64,000 nucleotides of DNA from Manduca sexta (lineage: Eukaryota > Arthropoda > Insecta > Lepidoptera > Sphingidae), in the NCBI RefSeq assembly GCF_014839805.1, contig NC_051130.1, positions 62,001 through 126,000 on the forward strand, read 5' to 3'. The position numbers and the translations under genes are program-made. Below, one piece after another: positions 1 to 11,450 of this stretch (its first letter is position 1; every line of letters begins with the position of its first letter). The notes beneath the pieces are model-generated. The model was not told where the DNA came from, ran no database searches, and worked only from the letters and a program-made list of their open reading frames with translations.

Positions 1-540
1 AGGCTTAAATTGTGTCGTTGCGTTGTTATCTTTATTCTTTAGCCCATTTTACTCAATTGTTTTAGTTGTGAATTATGATCTAATACCTAAACATGAGTCG
101 TAAAAATTGTTGTTTAACCAAAATGGCTCATTTGGTATTTATTCAACCATACCCGGAACTCGTGTCATTCTGTTCGTGTCCATAATAGAATACAAAATTA
201 AGAATATTACGTAAAATTAAGTTAAGAGTACCTTAGCGGCAAAAACTTTTAAGAACAGGAAACGGGTATGTCAATGTTGGATGTGGCGTAGTCTCTGCCT
301 AACCCTATGGCATAAGGGCGTGAGTGTATTTGTGTGCATTGTGTAATACTACGCAGAATTCCGACTAGTTTTCCTCTAGTGCGAAGTTACCCTAAAGTGG
401 GAGATAAATTATGCGCAGCCTTGATAGTCCGCGCCAATAGCACGAGCAAATCAAACATACGTTGCAATAAAGTAACAAGAATCGTCATAATATAAACCGA
501 AGAGATACTCTGCAGTAATACGAAACAGTACTATTCCCTC
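1..540. other. Intergenic, no gene seen
   Basis: AT-rich sequence with no convincing open frame, splice-bounded exon or recognisable repeat. It ends at the SINE fragment that follows. Confidence 0.5.
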
Positions 541-605
541 TCAGTAGTAGAGAAGGCCCGTGCTCAACAGTGGGACAGTATAATACAGGGCTGATATTAT
601 TATTA
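541..605 (+). repeat. SINE-A 3' fragment
   Basis: Contains the 'aggcccgtgctcaacagtgg' tract followed by 'cagggctgatatta' and an AT tail. This is the 3' part of the SINE family seen nearly complete at 1110-1440 and 7390-7722. It is in the opposite orientation to the 1110-1440 copy, so the two lie tail to tail about 500 bp apart. Confidence 0.6.
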
Positions 606-644
606 TTTATTATTTAATACAAAACAGACACGCCTTTATCAGAG

Positions 645-680
645 AAAGGGTTGGTAGAAATGTACTTCTACCAACCCTTT
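645..680. repeat. Perfect 15-bp stem hairpin
   Basis: Arm 645-659 (AAAGGGTTGGTAGAA) is matched exactly by its reverse complement at 666-680, with a 6-nt loop. It lies directly after the SINE-A fragment. It may be the remnant of a small inverted-repeat element; no function can be read from the sequence. Confidence 0.8.
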
Positions 681-1109
681 GAGAAAATGTTAAGTGAAGT
701 TAAATGTTATCAAATGTTACAAAATGTTCTGTTAAATTGTTGTTAGATTAGTTTACAACACTATATAATATATTATAGTATTTATTTATTGAAATTACTA
801 GTCTGTATTAATGGAAATTCTAACTTTAGAACGATAGGTCTTATCACCAAGACCAAACGGGTCAGTTCAGTTGACCCTGGTGTACCAGGGCTCCCACTTT
901 TCGTCTGTGTTCCGATCCCAACACTGCCACGAAGTAAGCAAACACACGGAAGGTTTGTTGAGCAGTGGTCAAGGGTCCATATAATCTGGTCCCTGTTCCC
1001 TTTCATAATTTATGTATAATCTAATATCATTAGAATGGTTTGCGTACCGCATTTATGCATATTAGTACTTATAGCTCTGTCCGCTACAAATACTAAACTC
1101 CGCGCTAAT

Positions 1110-1440
1110 AAATAATATAATAATATCAGCCCTCTATTATATACTTGCCCACTGCTGGGCACGGGCCTCCTGTACTACTGAGAGGGATTAGGCCTTAGTC
1201 CACCACGCTGGCCTAGTGCGGATTGGTAGACTTCACACACCTTCGAAATTCCTATAGAGAACTTCTCAGATGTGCAGGTTTCCTCACGATGTTTTCCTTC
1301 ACCGTTAAAGCGAACGATAAATTCACAAAGAATACACACATGATTTTTTAGAAAAGTCAGAGGTGTGTGCCCTTGGGATTTGAACCTGCGGACATTCGTC
1401 TCGGCAGTCCGTTCCACACCCAACTAGGCTATCGCCGCTT
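1110..1440 (-). mobile_element. tRNA-derived SINE (family A)
   Basis: Read on the minus strand, the element begins with a pol III A box, TAGCCTAGTTGG (1420-1431), and a B-box-like GGTTCAAATCC (1376-1386). It continues through a body with 'gaggcccgtgcccagcagtgg' and ends in a TAA/ATT-rich tail near 1110-1128. A second near-full copy is at 7390-7722, and fragments are at 541-605, 3320-3385, 3895-3935, 7303-7365, 11355-11450 and 54010-54080. The family name is not assigned. Confidence 0.8.
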
Positions 1441-1529
1441 ATACTAAGAAGAAAATTTTAATATCATTACCTAGGTGCGAATATTTTTTTTATATACGCG
1501 CACGGCCGTGCGTGGGGTTACTTAGCCGT

Positions 1530-1660
1530 ACAACTGCACTACTGCACCTGATAGTAAGTGGAGTAAGATCCAATAGAGTATCGACTGACGAGAGATGATT
1601 ACCCCGCGGAAATCGACACAATTATGCCGGCCTGTTGGAACCGTATAGACATAAGTTGAT
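1530..1660 (+). repeat. Dispersed repeat fragment ('gcacctgat...' type)
   Basis: The tract 'ctgcacctgatagtaagtgg' and what follows closely match 40339-40440. The continuation of the same repeat is seen at 63475-63520. It flanks, but is distinct from, the poly(A)-tailed element inserted next to it. Confidence 0.5.
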
Positions 1661-1694
1661 CTCGGAACAAAACACATTTACGAGCCATTACGGC

Positions 1695-2288
1695 GGGTTT
1701 TAACACCTTTTTTTTTTTTTTTTTTTTTTTCGCGGAGAAAGTGCCTTATGACTACCGCCCAGCCTTCGGGGGGGGCGACTGAGCGGTTATGTTGGGGTCA
1801 CCGTGCCTTACGGCCCGGCGTTGAGCCACCCGGATTTGATCTTTACCTTCGGGTGACCGCCGGGCCGAGTCCCTAACCTATATAACGCACGGCATACCAA
1901 CTAAAACTCCGCGGTGGCCCTCTTCGGCGCATTAGGGACGACTGTGGGCTTCCTCTGACTGAAATGTCTAAGTTTTCGTCCGCAGTCGTCCTGCGCGGTG
2001 CCGCCTGTTGCGGCCCGTCTCCTATGGGGGCTCAGAAGCCCCCGCGTAACCGAAGGACGCTCTCGGCGTCAACGGCAGCATGAGGCCTACCTTCCACACT
2101 GCCGTCCATCCCGGGGGTCATCATAATGTGCGAGATGTGCACAGCGTACACTAAGGGCGAACGGCCCCCAGCCGCCCGCCGACGACCCCCCGATGGCCCC
2201 TATTAGTCGCCTTTTACGACAGGCAGGGGATACCGTGGTGGAATTCTCCAAACGCCCCCATTCCACAGGGCGGGGGTTTTAACACCTT
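1695..2288 (-). mobile_element. Poly(A)-tailed retroelement with 15-bp target duplication
   Basis: A 15-bp direct repeat, GGGTTTTAACACCTT, occurs at 1695-1709 and 2274-2288 and brackets a GC-rich body of about 560 bp. The body starts on the plus strand with a long T run, a poly(A) tail when read on the minus strand. This is the signature of target-primed retrotransposition. No open reading frame spans it, so it is non-autonomous or a 5'-truncated LINE end. A second shorter copy with its own target duplication is at 40462-40875, and fragments are at 35655-35715 and 63430-63655. The body resembles 3' regions of lepidopteran non-LTR elements as I remember them; I could not confirm the family. 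Confidence 0.75.
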
Positions 2289-2289
2289 G

Positions 2290-3300
2290 TGTACGGTGGT
2301 CGCTATCCGGGCGAATATAAAATATATCCTACCAACAAACAATAAAATATAGAGGTACAATGCTGGGTACGCTCATGTTTGTTCCAGTACGTTTATATCA
2401 AGATAGCTTTATAAAATGAATATTTATGATAAACATCCGTATATTAGTTCTACATACTAATGACATTGACTCAGTCTAATACAATAACTAGACAACTAAA
2501 AATACAATACCTAATGACGCAGCTGCGCACGAGTAATACTGTTTATCTATAGGCCTGACTTCTGGTCCGAACGATACCAAACTTCAAAGGATCACCCGCT
2601 GGGATCATCTGAAGATTATACTAAAATTTAAATGAAAATCGCTCCAGCAGTTTTGGATTCTATAGAGAACATACATGTATTACATATTAGTGTGAGTTAC
2701 CGCAATAAACGTATTTTCTTCCTCTTCTTTTTCTTCTACATTTATTTTTAAGTAACTAGTTGACCCAACAGACGTTGTCCCGTCTTAACTATGAATTTGC
2801 AGCGTGCATTCTGTCAATCGCTGACAGTTATTTCAAACAATTGACAGGTATATAAAGTTAATATTTTCGTTAAGTTTCCAAATTTTCTGTGCAATTTACA
2901 ATAACAAACACAACACAAAAAAAAATAGTAAAATCGGTCCACCCGTTCACGCGTGATGGCGTTACCAAGTGAAATAGGGATTCATTTTTATATATAAAAT
3001 ATAGATAATAGTCGTTGTTCACGGATGCGTTCGTGCGAAAAAGTTTTTCCCAGATAAAAGTCCCGCTATATATTTTCCCGGGATGAAAAGTAACCTATAT
3101 CTTTCCCAGGGCCCCAAACTGTCTTCATACCAAATTGTATCGAAATCGGTTCTAGGGTTCAGCCGTGATAGCGTAGTAGACAGTTACTTTCGCATTGATA
3201 ATATAAGTATAGATATAGATAGATCTATAGGAGAGAAACCGGTGGAGGCACATCATTTGCGCCAGATGCAACCCTGATGCTGACCACGATCCTCAGATAT
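2290..3300. repeat. Degenerate repeat debris
   Basis: No gene seen. The 2755-2830 tract ('ttgacccaacagacgttgtc') and the 3010-3210 tract ('tattttcccgggatgaaaag', 'ataccaaattgtatcgaaat') are of the kind found at many lepidopteran repeat ends. The second tract is related to 39655-39860 and to the inner part of the Helitrons. Confidence 0.4.
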
Positions 3301-3319
3301 GAGAGACCAACTAGAAAGA

Positions 3320-3385
3320 GATAGTACAGGAGGCCCGCGTCCGGTAGAGGGACAGTATATAATACAGGGCTGATATTAAATTATA
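3320..3385 (+). repeat. SINE-A 3' fragment
   Basis: Carries 'aggaggcccgcgtccggtag' and 'acagggctgatattaaatta', matching the 3' half of the SINE at 1110-1440 in reverse orientation. Confidence 0.55.
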
Positions 3386-5827
3386 TATGAATAGAAGTCC
3401 AAGAAGGGTCTAAATGTTGATTCGCCGTTACGGTGTAATAAATAAAGATAATCCGTTTAAATTGCTAGTTCTAGTTGTTCATGGCAGTAGTTATTACATT
3501 ATACGCCAGTACCGCGTGTGCCGACGCGATGCGACGTTGTGTCGACATTGGGCAAATTCCGTCTTGTCTATTATACCAATAAACGTGAGTATTTAAAACG
3601 CCGCGCAGACGTTTTCGAGATTTTAACTTATGCACAGTTTATTGAGAGTTGTGTTAAATAAATTCATTATTGTCAAAATATGTGTGATGCTACAAGTTGA
3701 CAGAGTCTACGCGGATCCTTACGCCTTGTGTATGGCTGTTATCAAGTGCGGTACATAATATAATAAACTAGACATTCCAATTATAATCAATGTCAGAATC
3801 TCCTGCAACGAACCGTATAGTAATAGTAACAATTCCAGTATTGTATATACTGTCTGCTGAGCATGAACCTCCTCCTTTATTGTAAAAGCATGGCATTTCC
3901 ACCACGCTGACTTAGTGCGGATTGGTTCACCTCGACCGTAATCGTCACTAAACATTAATCAACAATGCACCATAACTAATATTTCCCGTACTTAGCATTA
4001 GCGTAGCCACGGATTTCCTCGGTTTGGGGTCAATTGGCGGGAGCACAAAAATGGTCATCGAATTCAAGTAAGGTTGTACGCCCCTGTAAGCGCAAAAGGT
4101 TCCTCTAGGATGTCTAAAAATGTTTCTAACAGCCTTCCTCACCCTACGTCTAGCAAAATAGGGACCAGTAAAAGTTTCGTAAATATTAGGGTCTATATCC
4201 ACAATGTTTTTAAGCGAGTTAAAGTCGCGCGTTTCTCATCGTTCCCTCCTTTCACGTATTCAGCGATGAAGGGCTCAACTTATTTCTCTGGCTTTTCTCT
4301 TATTTGACAGTTACACCTTCCATTCTTAGATAATTTATCTACTTCTCCAAGTTTCTATCTAATATCAATCGCCAATAATTTTGTTGAACAGTTTTTGTTA
4401 TTTTTTTATTTAAATATTTTGTCTCACTTAATTCTTTATTCCAATAAAAAAAATAGCAATGTCATATTTTTTTTAATGTTTTTTTTATACAAAAAAAACA
4501 GTTATAATTGGGAAACGTAAACAAAATAACTACGTATTAGTATGAATAGAAGGTAAAAAACTTATTTTGGTTGAATGTTACGACACAGATAAATGTCAAG
4601 GAAAAAAGCGGTAGAAACTTAAAACGTTCTTGTCGTACTTTGATCGATCATTCTAGAGTTTTTAGCAATCCATATTTATATTATAAATGCCATAGTCAGT
4701 CAGTTACACTTTAAAGAATGAACCACTGAACGAATTCCGATGAAATTGGTGTAGAGATAGTTTGTAACCCTGAGAAGCACATGGAATAGATATATTGTTT
4801 TTATATTACGAAATTATGCAGTTATTAGTATCTACATCGTAATGAAATTATGCCACACGAGTTAACTACCATTTGGTTGTATATACATGGGATTTAATTT
4901 GATTATAAATGTTATTTGATTTTATTTTATAATAAATTATTCTATCAAGTATTTTAACCTATAAAAATGTGACGATTAATATTATTAAAATATACATATT
5001 TTCAAGTATAATATTGTAAAAGAAATAAAACCTAAAATAAGATAGGGTTTTACGTCAAACTTTTACGCGGCGAAGCGAGCGTCAACTGCCAAATGACCGT
5101 TTGTGCGTGAGAAGAGGTTACCCACGCTCCCGTGTCAAAGCGACCAATGTTACTTGTAATATTTGTAAACATATATATAGTTCGTTTTGACGTACTAAAA
5201 CAAATAGATATGAAGCGAAATTTCCGAAAAATATATTTCGTATCGTAGGGCTTTTTAATAACAGTATGATAAAGTAATAAATAGAATATTATGAATTTGT
5301 CGATGCCTTTATTATATAGCACGCATTAAAAAATTTGGAATTGCCTTATACTGTTTCGATTGAGCGCGAAAGACTTCCTCGTATTATTTACAGTTACCGT
5401 AGTGGCACCGGCTACAGGAAATACCAGCTGTTAACCCACTATCCCAAAACGAGGACAAATCACTTAAAAATTGGTATTGCGTACCATAGATTTAGCAAGA
5501 GTTAATTCAGACTGTGTAGTTCGGTTAGGTCAGGAAAAAACATATTTTACGATGAGCTTACACTCTATGACATTGTGGTGTATTGCGAATCTAGCTACTT
5601 CTTCGAAAATATTGATTACTTTAATGCCATTTTACGAAGAAAATGTAAACCATTTGTTTAAAATATACAGTTGCGCAGTGTAGCTCAACATTACAAAATA
5701 AAACTATTTTCGAAATATATCATGGTTTTTTATATTATGATTTCCTGACGATTCCAAAACTTTACAGTCTTCATGGTCACGGGAAGACTAAAGTGTAGGT
5801 CATCCCATATACCGTTCGTATAATAAA
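3386..5827. other. Intergenic, no gene seen
   Basis: AT-rich. Short open frames here show no splice sites, domain signatures or coding composition. A short SINE-A fragment ('accacgctgacttagtgcgg') lies at 3895-3935. Confidence 0.5.
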
Positions 5828-6459
5828 CTAGCTTTTGCCCGCGGCTCCGCCCGCGTTATAAAGTTTTTCGGGCAAAAGTTTTCCGTTATAAAAGTCACGC
5901 TGTATAATTTCCTGGGAGCCTATGTTCTTCCCAGGGTCTCAAACTGTCTCCATACCAAATGTCATCTTAATACGCACAAATAAAGGGCTATTCAACACAA
6001 AAATATTTTTTCAGTTCGAACCGGTAGTTCCTGAGATTAGCTACCACTGCTCCGCTCCCATTGGGTATAGCGTGATGATATATAGCCTATAGCACTCCAT
6101 GACCAAAGGGCTATCCAACACAAAAATATTTTTCAATTTGAACCGGTAGTTCCTGAGATTAGCTACTGCTCCGCTCCCATTGGGTATAGCGTGATGATAT
6201 ATAGCCTATAGCACTCCACGACCAAAGGGGCTATCCAACACAAAAATAATTTTTCAATTTGAACCGGTAGTTCCTGAGATTAGCCATTACTGCTCCGCTC
6301 CTATTGGGTATAGCGTGATGATATATAGCCTATAGCACTCCACGAACATAGGGCTATCCAACGCAAAAATAATTTTTCAGTTTGGACCGGTAGTTCCTGA
6401 GATTAGCGCGTTCAAACAAACAAACAAACAAACTCTTCAGCTTTATATAATAGTATAGA
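5828..6459 (-). mobile_element. Non-autonomous Helitron
   Basis: Read on the minus strand, the element begins TCTATACTATTATATAAAGC after an A and ends ...GCAAAAGCTAG before a T. This fits Helitron insertion between A and T, with 5'-TC and 3'-CTRR ends and a GC-rich hairpin just inside the 3' end ('gcgggcggagccgcgggc'). The 5' half is expanded by a tandem array of about 122-bp units. Sister copies are at 15811-16444 and 32108-32741, with more diverged ones at 47518-48070 and 58272-58465. Confidence 0.8.
5985..6408. repeat. Tandem array of ~122-bp units inside the Helitron
   Basis: The unit, containing 'gaaccggtagttcctgagat' and 'tagcgtgatgatatatagcc', starts near 5985, 6108, 6228 and 6351. 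This gives three full units and a partial fourth. The same unit occurs about twice in the copies at 15811 and 32108 and about once at 58272. Confidence 0.85.
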
Positions 6460-7300
6460 TAACGTCTGTCCATAAATGATAAAGCATTACTTAAAAACCT
6501 TATAAGTGTAAACAAAAAAAAATGTGAAAATATTTTCATAGTATAAAGATTTTCATTGCATTCTTTGAAGTTTTTCAAGGTATTGTTTACGAGCAGTCAT
6601 CTAGACGTGCAAGTCACTTGTTTTGTTGTCCTTTTCAATCATACATTAAGTAAACACAATAGGTAGTACTTATATTGTGTTTGCAATTTAACGTGTACTG
6701 CGCGTTTCATCTGGTATATTATCTCTAAATTGTAGTCTTCCGTCTATGGGCCTTGAATATGAACTACGACATGTAAATAGTAATTTAAAATGTAATAGAG
6801 ATATGATTATAGTAGCCCTGTACGTAGAGAACTACGTTATATCTATATATAGCAAGTAGTATTCAAGATATTTGTACCGATAGAAACTACTCGCGAGAGA
6901 TGCTTGCCAAAACGAATGCTGTTGAGTATAAAAAAAATACGTATTGATTTTAACACCTTTATTGAAGTGGGTTAAAAATAAAGAATGATTAAAAAATTAA
7001 ATATATATAATACATCTTTTCGTAGATAATAAATTATGATAAAAACAGCAATGGTCGTAGTTAAAAATCCGCAAGTCATTCATAATCTGTTAAGGATGTG
7101 ATCTCCGCGGTATGGCGTAACGTGCCGTTTTTAGCGAGTGACCTAATTAATTTGGCGATTACCGGAACTATACTGATATTGTTATGTCATTGTCAACTAT
7201 GACAAACAGTTGAATGTATGATATTCGGAAATAACACGTAAAGCGACTAGTTACATTGAAATAAAAATCACATTTATTTTATGCCGAAGTTTTAAATTTT
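6460..7300. other. Intergenic, no gene seen
   Basis: AT-rich, with no coding or repeat signature recognised. Confidence 0.45.
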
Positions 7301-7302
7301 CC

Positions 7303-7365
7303 TTAGTAGAGGAGGCCCATGCTCAGCGGGTAAGTATATAATACAGGACTGATATTATTATTATT
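7303..7365 (+). repeat. SINE-A 3' fragment, tail to tail with next copy
   Basis: 'gtagaggaggcccatgctca' through 'acaggactgatattattatt' is the 3' half of SINE-A. With the inverted copy starting about 25 bp further on, it forms a large imperfect palindrome centred near 7380. Confidence 0.65.
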
Positions 7366-7389
7366 ATATTAAAATTTCCCTTATTTTTA

Positions 7390-7722
7390 TATTAATAAAT
7401 AATAATATCAGTCCTATATTATTGATTGTCCCACTGCTAGGCACGGGCCTCCGCTGCCACTGAGGGATTAATTAGGCCATAGTCCACCACGCGGGCCTAG
7501 TGCAGATTGGTAACTTCACACACCCTCAAAATTCTTATAGAGAACTTCTCAGGTATGCAGGTTTCCTCATAATATTTTCCTTCACCGTTAAACCAAGTGA
7601 TAGTTCACAAAGAATACACACATCATTTTAAAAAAGTCACAAGTGTGTGCCCTTGGGTTTTGAACCCGGCGGACATTCGTTTTGGCAGTCCTTTCCTCAC
7701 TCCAACTAGGCTATCGCCGGCC
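7390..7722 (-). mobile_element. tRNA-derived SINE (family A)
   Basis: Second nearly complete copy of the SINE at 1110-1440, in the same orientation. The minus-strand A box TAGCCTAGTTGG lies near 7702-7713 and the B-box region ('ttttgaacc' on the plus strand) near 7655-7668. The body and AT-rich tail match the first copy apart from scattered changes. Confidence 0.8.
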
Positions 7723-8413
7723 GATATTTCTTTTACTTTTTCTTAAAACGTTATAACAATAGTTATGTAATTAGAGATCTGAAAATTCTTTATCAGATAA
7801 TGTAAAACTAAAAGCCATATATTGTTTTGAGGTAACGTAATCTGATAATCACATTATTTAACATTGCAAGAGATAATAAGAATGAGTCATGATGAATGTG
7901 GATACAATCAACAAGGAATATAGTTGAACACGTGCAAAACTGCAAGTCATTTACACGATAATTTTTTAATGTAAAATAAACCCTGCTTTGTACATCTACA
8001 CTTAGTTATAAGGGACACGAATAGATATGCTTGGGCGAGGATTTGTTGCTAACTCTGTGCCAATTCTAGGACTTTAAAGTAATTATAGGACAACCTGATT
8101 CTGTAAATACCATACTAGACATGAATGCCATAACAATGACATTGGTGAAAGCCAACCTGATCGTGAGGAATGGTCTGTTATCCAGTTAGTTCCGGTTATA
8201 CGGAGTGCTCTCAAACTGGGGTATCAACGATAACCCTAATTGCATAGCGCGTTATTGGTTATTTCGTCTGAGAAGCAAAAAACACGTTTGGTTTTTCTGA
8301 TTATTTGAATTTCGAATTTCGAAAAATAAAATGATTTTATACGTATCAAAGAACCTTTGCAGTGGCAACACTAATTAATAAGGTTAGTAAGTAAATGTTT
8401 GCGCGAATGTGAA

Positions 8414-8694
8414 ACATTAAAATAAAACTATTTTACGGATTTTATCGTGTTTTTTTATATTATAATTTAGACTTCAAGACTCATTCTGCGTAGATCGGAC
8501 CACCAACAGCTAAAAATAAAATGTTGAATGATTGTAAAATGTAGGTAGATATTGTAATTTTGACTTTGTGCATGACCAACATCTCAGACTGTCCCGTGAG
8601 CACGAAGGCTGCAAAGTCATATCAACACGTCGGGAGATAATAACAATATAAAAAAATCGTGATAAAATCCGTAAAATAGTTTTATTTTAAATGT
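8414..8694. mobile_element. MITE with ~50-bp terminal inverted repeats
   Basis: The left arm 8414-8462 ('aaataaaactattttacgga', then 'ttttatc') is matched by the reverse complement at 8644-8694, with only a few differences and a core of more than 25 identical bases. The interior is about 180 bp and non-coding. A related single arm is present at 24372-24402. Confidence 0.8.
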
Positions 8695-8769
8695 AAAGCA
8701 ATCGTAAAGATATATTTTACTCACAAAATTTTGTTTACTTTGTACCCAATATATCTTTATAAGCTTAGC

Positions 8770-9015
8770 ACATCACACCTTTATCCCCGAAAGCATAGGC
8801 AGAGGTGCAGCTAGGGCACCCACTTTTCATAATATAATTTCCATCCCATGATGTAATAGCGAGCGAGCCTATCGCTATATCGGGCAAAAATTCCAGAATC
8901 CAGACTCATATGAGCAAAAAAACGCAATAACACTACCCGACTCGGGGTTCGAACGCATGAGCTCAGAGCGCTGTCATACCGCGCACGTAATACTACTATT
9001 CCACCGAAGTAGTCA
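8770..9015 (-). mobile_element. tRNA-derived SINE (family B)
   Basis: On the minus strand a B-box-like GTTCGAAC tract (near 8943-8953) follows a tRNA-like head. The body carries 'cgatataGCGATAGGCTCGC' and ends in '...tctgcctatgctttcgggg'. Family B recurs at 11163-11300, 21775-22016, 22136-22298, 28017-28280, 41708-41770, 59830-60050 and 62508-62665. Confidence 0.7.
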
Positions 9016-9302
9016 ACCATAACACATATTTTTTCTTGTTTTTGAAACTTCTTTCGTCATTATTAAATAATACCTAATCATTATTAGTATGGTTGAAATT
9101 ATATATTTATTTAAATAAAGAGTTGTATGTAAAGTGTTGTTTCGTTTTAGTTAATTATTCATTTATTTGTAGCTAATTTAAATAAGATCATTAGAAGTGT
9201 TAGTGATACCTCTAGTTTTTTTCACACAGTTAAATTCATTTAGATCGCTCAGCACAGGCGAAAAATTAGAAGACAATAATCATAAAACTCGCAATAACTT
9301 AC

Positions 9303-10054
9303 CACTCTCCTGAACAGCAAGTTACTGGGCCTGTAGTCACCGTGCGTCAACACCACAACACTTAGAGGCATTTTGTACTTAGCGAATTCTTCGGAAGCAT
9401 TCTCCGTGGTGAGAAGTCGCGCCAGCTTGTCGCGTAGTAGTTCCTCGTCGTCCACTACACTCAAGGCTCCGCCAATTATCTTCTCCCACACTTTCAAGGA
9501 GCTCTCGTCTTCCGGAGCATCATATTTGTGCATTAATCTTTTAGTAGCTTCCTCATAATCTTCTGGATATTCATTCTTGTACGCGAACGACAACGCATGG
9601 AAACGCGCCATCGCCGTCACAGAGCTCGCGGCATGCTCCCAATCCACAGATTGTAGTCTGTCGTAAGCTCCAAACCCTCGTATGGTCAGATCTTCCAGCA
9701 GTATCGTCTCGGAGCCTAATTCAGCCGTGCATCCGTAAAATTTCGGAAAACAAACCTGTATTTCTGTGGTATGTCGTGTTTCTCTTGCAATTCGTGGAAT
9801 ACTTTCTGTATTTTGGTGTAAATGTATTGCTCTGTGCTGTAGAGGTTTTCGGCGTTCATGACCGCTCTCATCTTTTCGCCGATGATGGCGACTTTACCGA
9901 ATAGTTTGAGTGACTGTCCATTCTGCGGCACGGTGACGGTGTAGAGCGCGGAGGTGTAGTTGGCGCCGCCGCTGGTGATCGCTTTCACGTGGACGTCCGC
10001 GCCGCCGAACGCTTTGTGGAGGAGGTCACGGAGGATAGTTTCTGCGTCCGGCAT
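9303..10054 (-). pseudogene. EcKL locus 1: first exon only, frameshifted
   Basis: Encodes the N-terminal two thirds of an ecdysteroid-kinase-like (EcKL, CHK-domain) protein, a family that phosphorylates ecdysteroids and probably other small alcohols and phenols. The start at 10054 gives MPDAETILRDLL; the glycine-rich SGGANYTSALY stretch and a LFGKVAIIGEK stretch, homologous to FAKVAAVGEK in locus B, follow. At about 9745-9756 the frame slips by one base. The next frame resumes with FPKFYGC, LEDLTIRGFGAYDRLQSVDW and the catalytic loop HGDYRPSN. The exon ends at a good donor, GTAAGT, at 9302. The two downstream exons present in B and C were not found anywhere in 1-9248 on the minus strand. It is therefore a truncated, frameshifted copy, unless a very long intron and one base-call error explain both. 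Confidence 0.75.
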
Positions 10055-11160
10055 GGCTGACGAGCGAGCTGCGACTGCCGGCTAGCGACTACACCGCTCG
10101 TAACACTCGGTGACACTACGCTATCTCACGCTTGTTTAGATAATTCTAGTTTATCTCGTTAGTATGAATGAGTGCGAAATAAATGTCGACGGAATTATTT
10201 ATAAACATTTCGGTGGACACGTTTTTGAGTGCTTTAATACATCTGTTACTGTATAGTTACGCGCGTTGCAGACCATATTTGAGGTTAGTCTGTCTTAGCC
10301 ACCATACGAAGGTATTATTTCCTACTTGCATGCAGTTTGTAAGCTTAGTACAACTATGAGTATTTCCTCAGCCTTACAATCTGAACTGAACGATCTTAGT
10401 ATAGTTTTCGATTTATAACCCGCATTACGTTGTAGGTACATATTAAATATAAATGAATTATATATTGTCTTCTGTTTAGCACGAGGTTCCTCTACTATTA
10501 ACAGTGTTGTTTAAGCTATTATGTTATTTTTCTTTTAGTTGTTTCAAACATTTTCTCATGACGTGTATATTGTTTTATTCATTTCATAATAAATATGCCA
10601 ATAAAATTGTTGATTCCGTGCATGTCCTAAAGTACCTACGCATAATGTTTTTAGCAACCAACACTATGTTTTGGTAGTTGAAATTTTTCAGACGGACCGT
10701 TATGAGTTTTTAAAGTAATTGTTCGTAAATATTTGCAATATATTTCCGTCTGCGATTCGTGCGCCATAACGGTATAAAACAAATGCTCAAGGCCGTTTTC
10801 TCGTGGGAGGGCAATTAGAAGACTCATGGATGTGTCGCCGACTTTAAGCGAAAGGAATCGAGATTACCAAGGAATGACTTGTCATTACATTATTCATTGT
10901 AACCTATAAACATTCGATTTCATAAATCACCACCGCCTTTCTGGAAAGCACGTTCCATCTGAGAAGAACGGGCAAGAAACTCCAGCGTTGCTCTTTACAA
11001 AATTAGTTCAAGATGATAATATGTAGAGTGCATTTATAAAAAAAGTATCCAAAAGCTCTCCATTCGAAACTCAATTTAAAATCGACTTAAATTATTTAGC
11101 TTTTGTACTGTCATGCATATTGCTTGTGTATATTCTCTAGGCGTAGTAAAATACAAACAT
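10055..11160. other. Intergenic, upstream of EcKL locus 1
   Basis: No gene seen. The tract near 10940-10985 ('aaagcacgttccatctgaga', 'aactccagcgttgctcttta') is a widespread lepidopteran repeat fragment by recollection. Confidence 0.4.
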
Positions 11161-11162
11161 AT

Positions 11163-11300
11163 GTCATGCCTTTATCCCTGGAGGGGTAGGCAGAAGCACA
11201 ACTAGTGCAGCCATTTTTCGCCGTGTGTATTCTATTCCATGATAAGATAGGAGAACCCAATCGCCATATCAGACACTAATTTCAGATTTTCGGCAAATAC
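11163..11300 (-). repeat. SINE-B fragment
   Basis: 'atgcctttatccctggaggg' through 'cgccatatcagacactaatt' matches the 3' half of SINE-B on the minus strand. The tRNA-like head is absent. Confidence 0.6.
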
Positions 11301-11354
11301 TGAGTAGAAAAGTCAGTATCATTTTGCTCATGTATGTATGTAAATTCTGCGGAT

Positions 11355-11450
11355 TTGCATTAGGCCAGCGTGGTGGATTAAGAGCTTAAATCTTCTCGGC
11401 AGTAAAGGAGACCCGTGCCCAGCAGTCATGGGAGAGTATACATCATTATT
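11355..11450 (+). repeat. SINE-A fragment
   Basis: Contains 'attaggccagcgtggtggat' and 'ggagacccgtgcccagcagt', in the order and orientation of SINE-A on the plus strand. Confidence 0.5.

Noticed and set aside
1376..1431. Possible tRNA gene (A and B boxes)
   Set aside because: The boxes belong to SINE heads. No cloverleaf with acceptor stem and anticodon arm could be traced.
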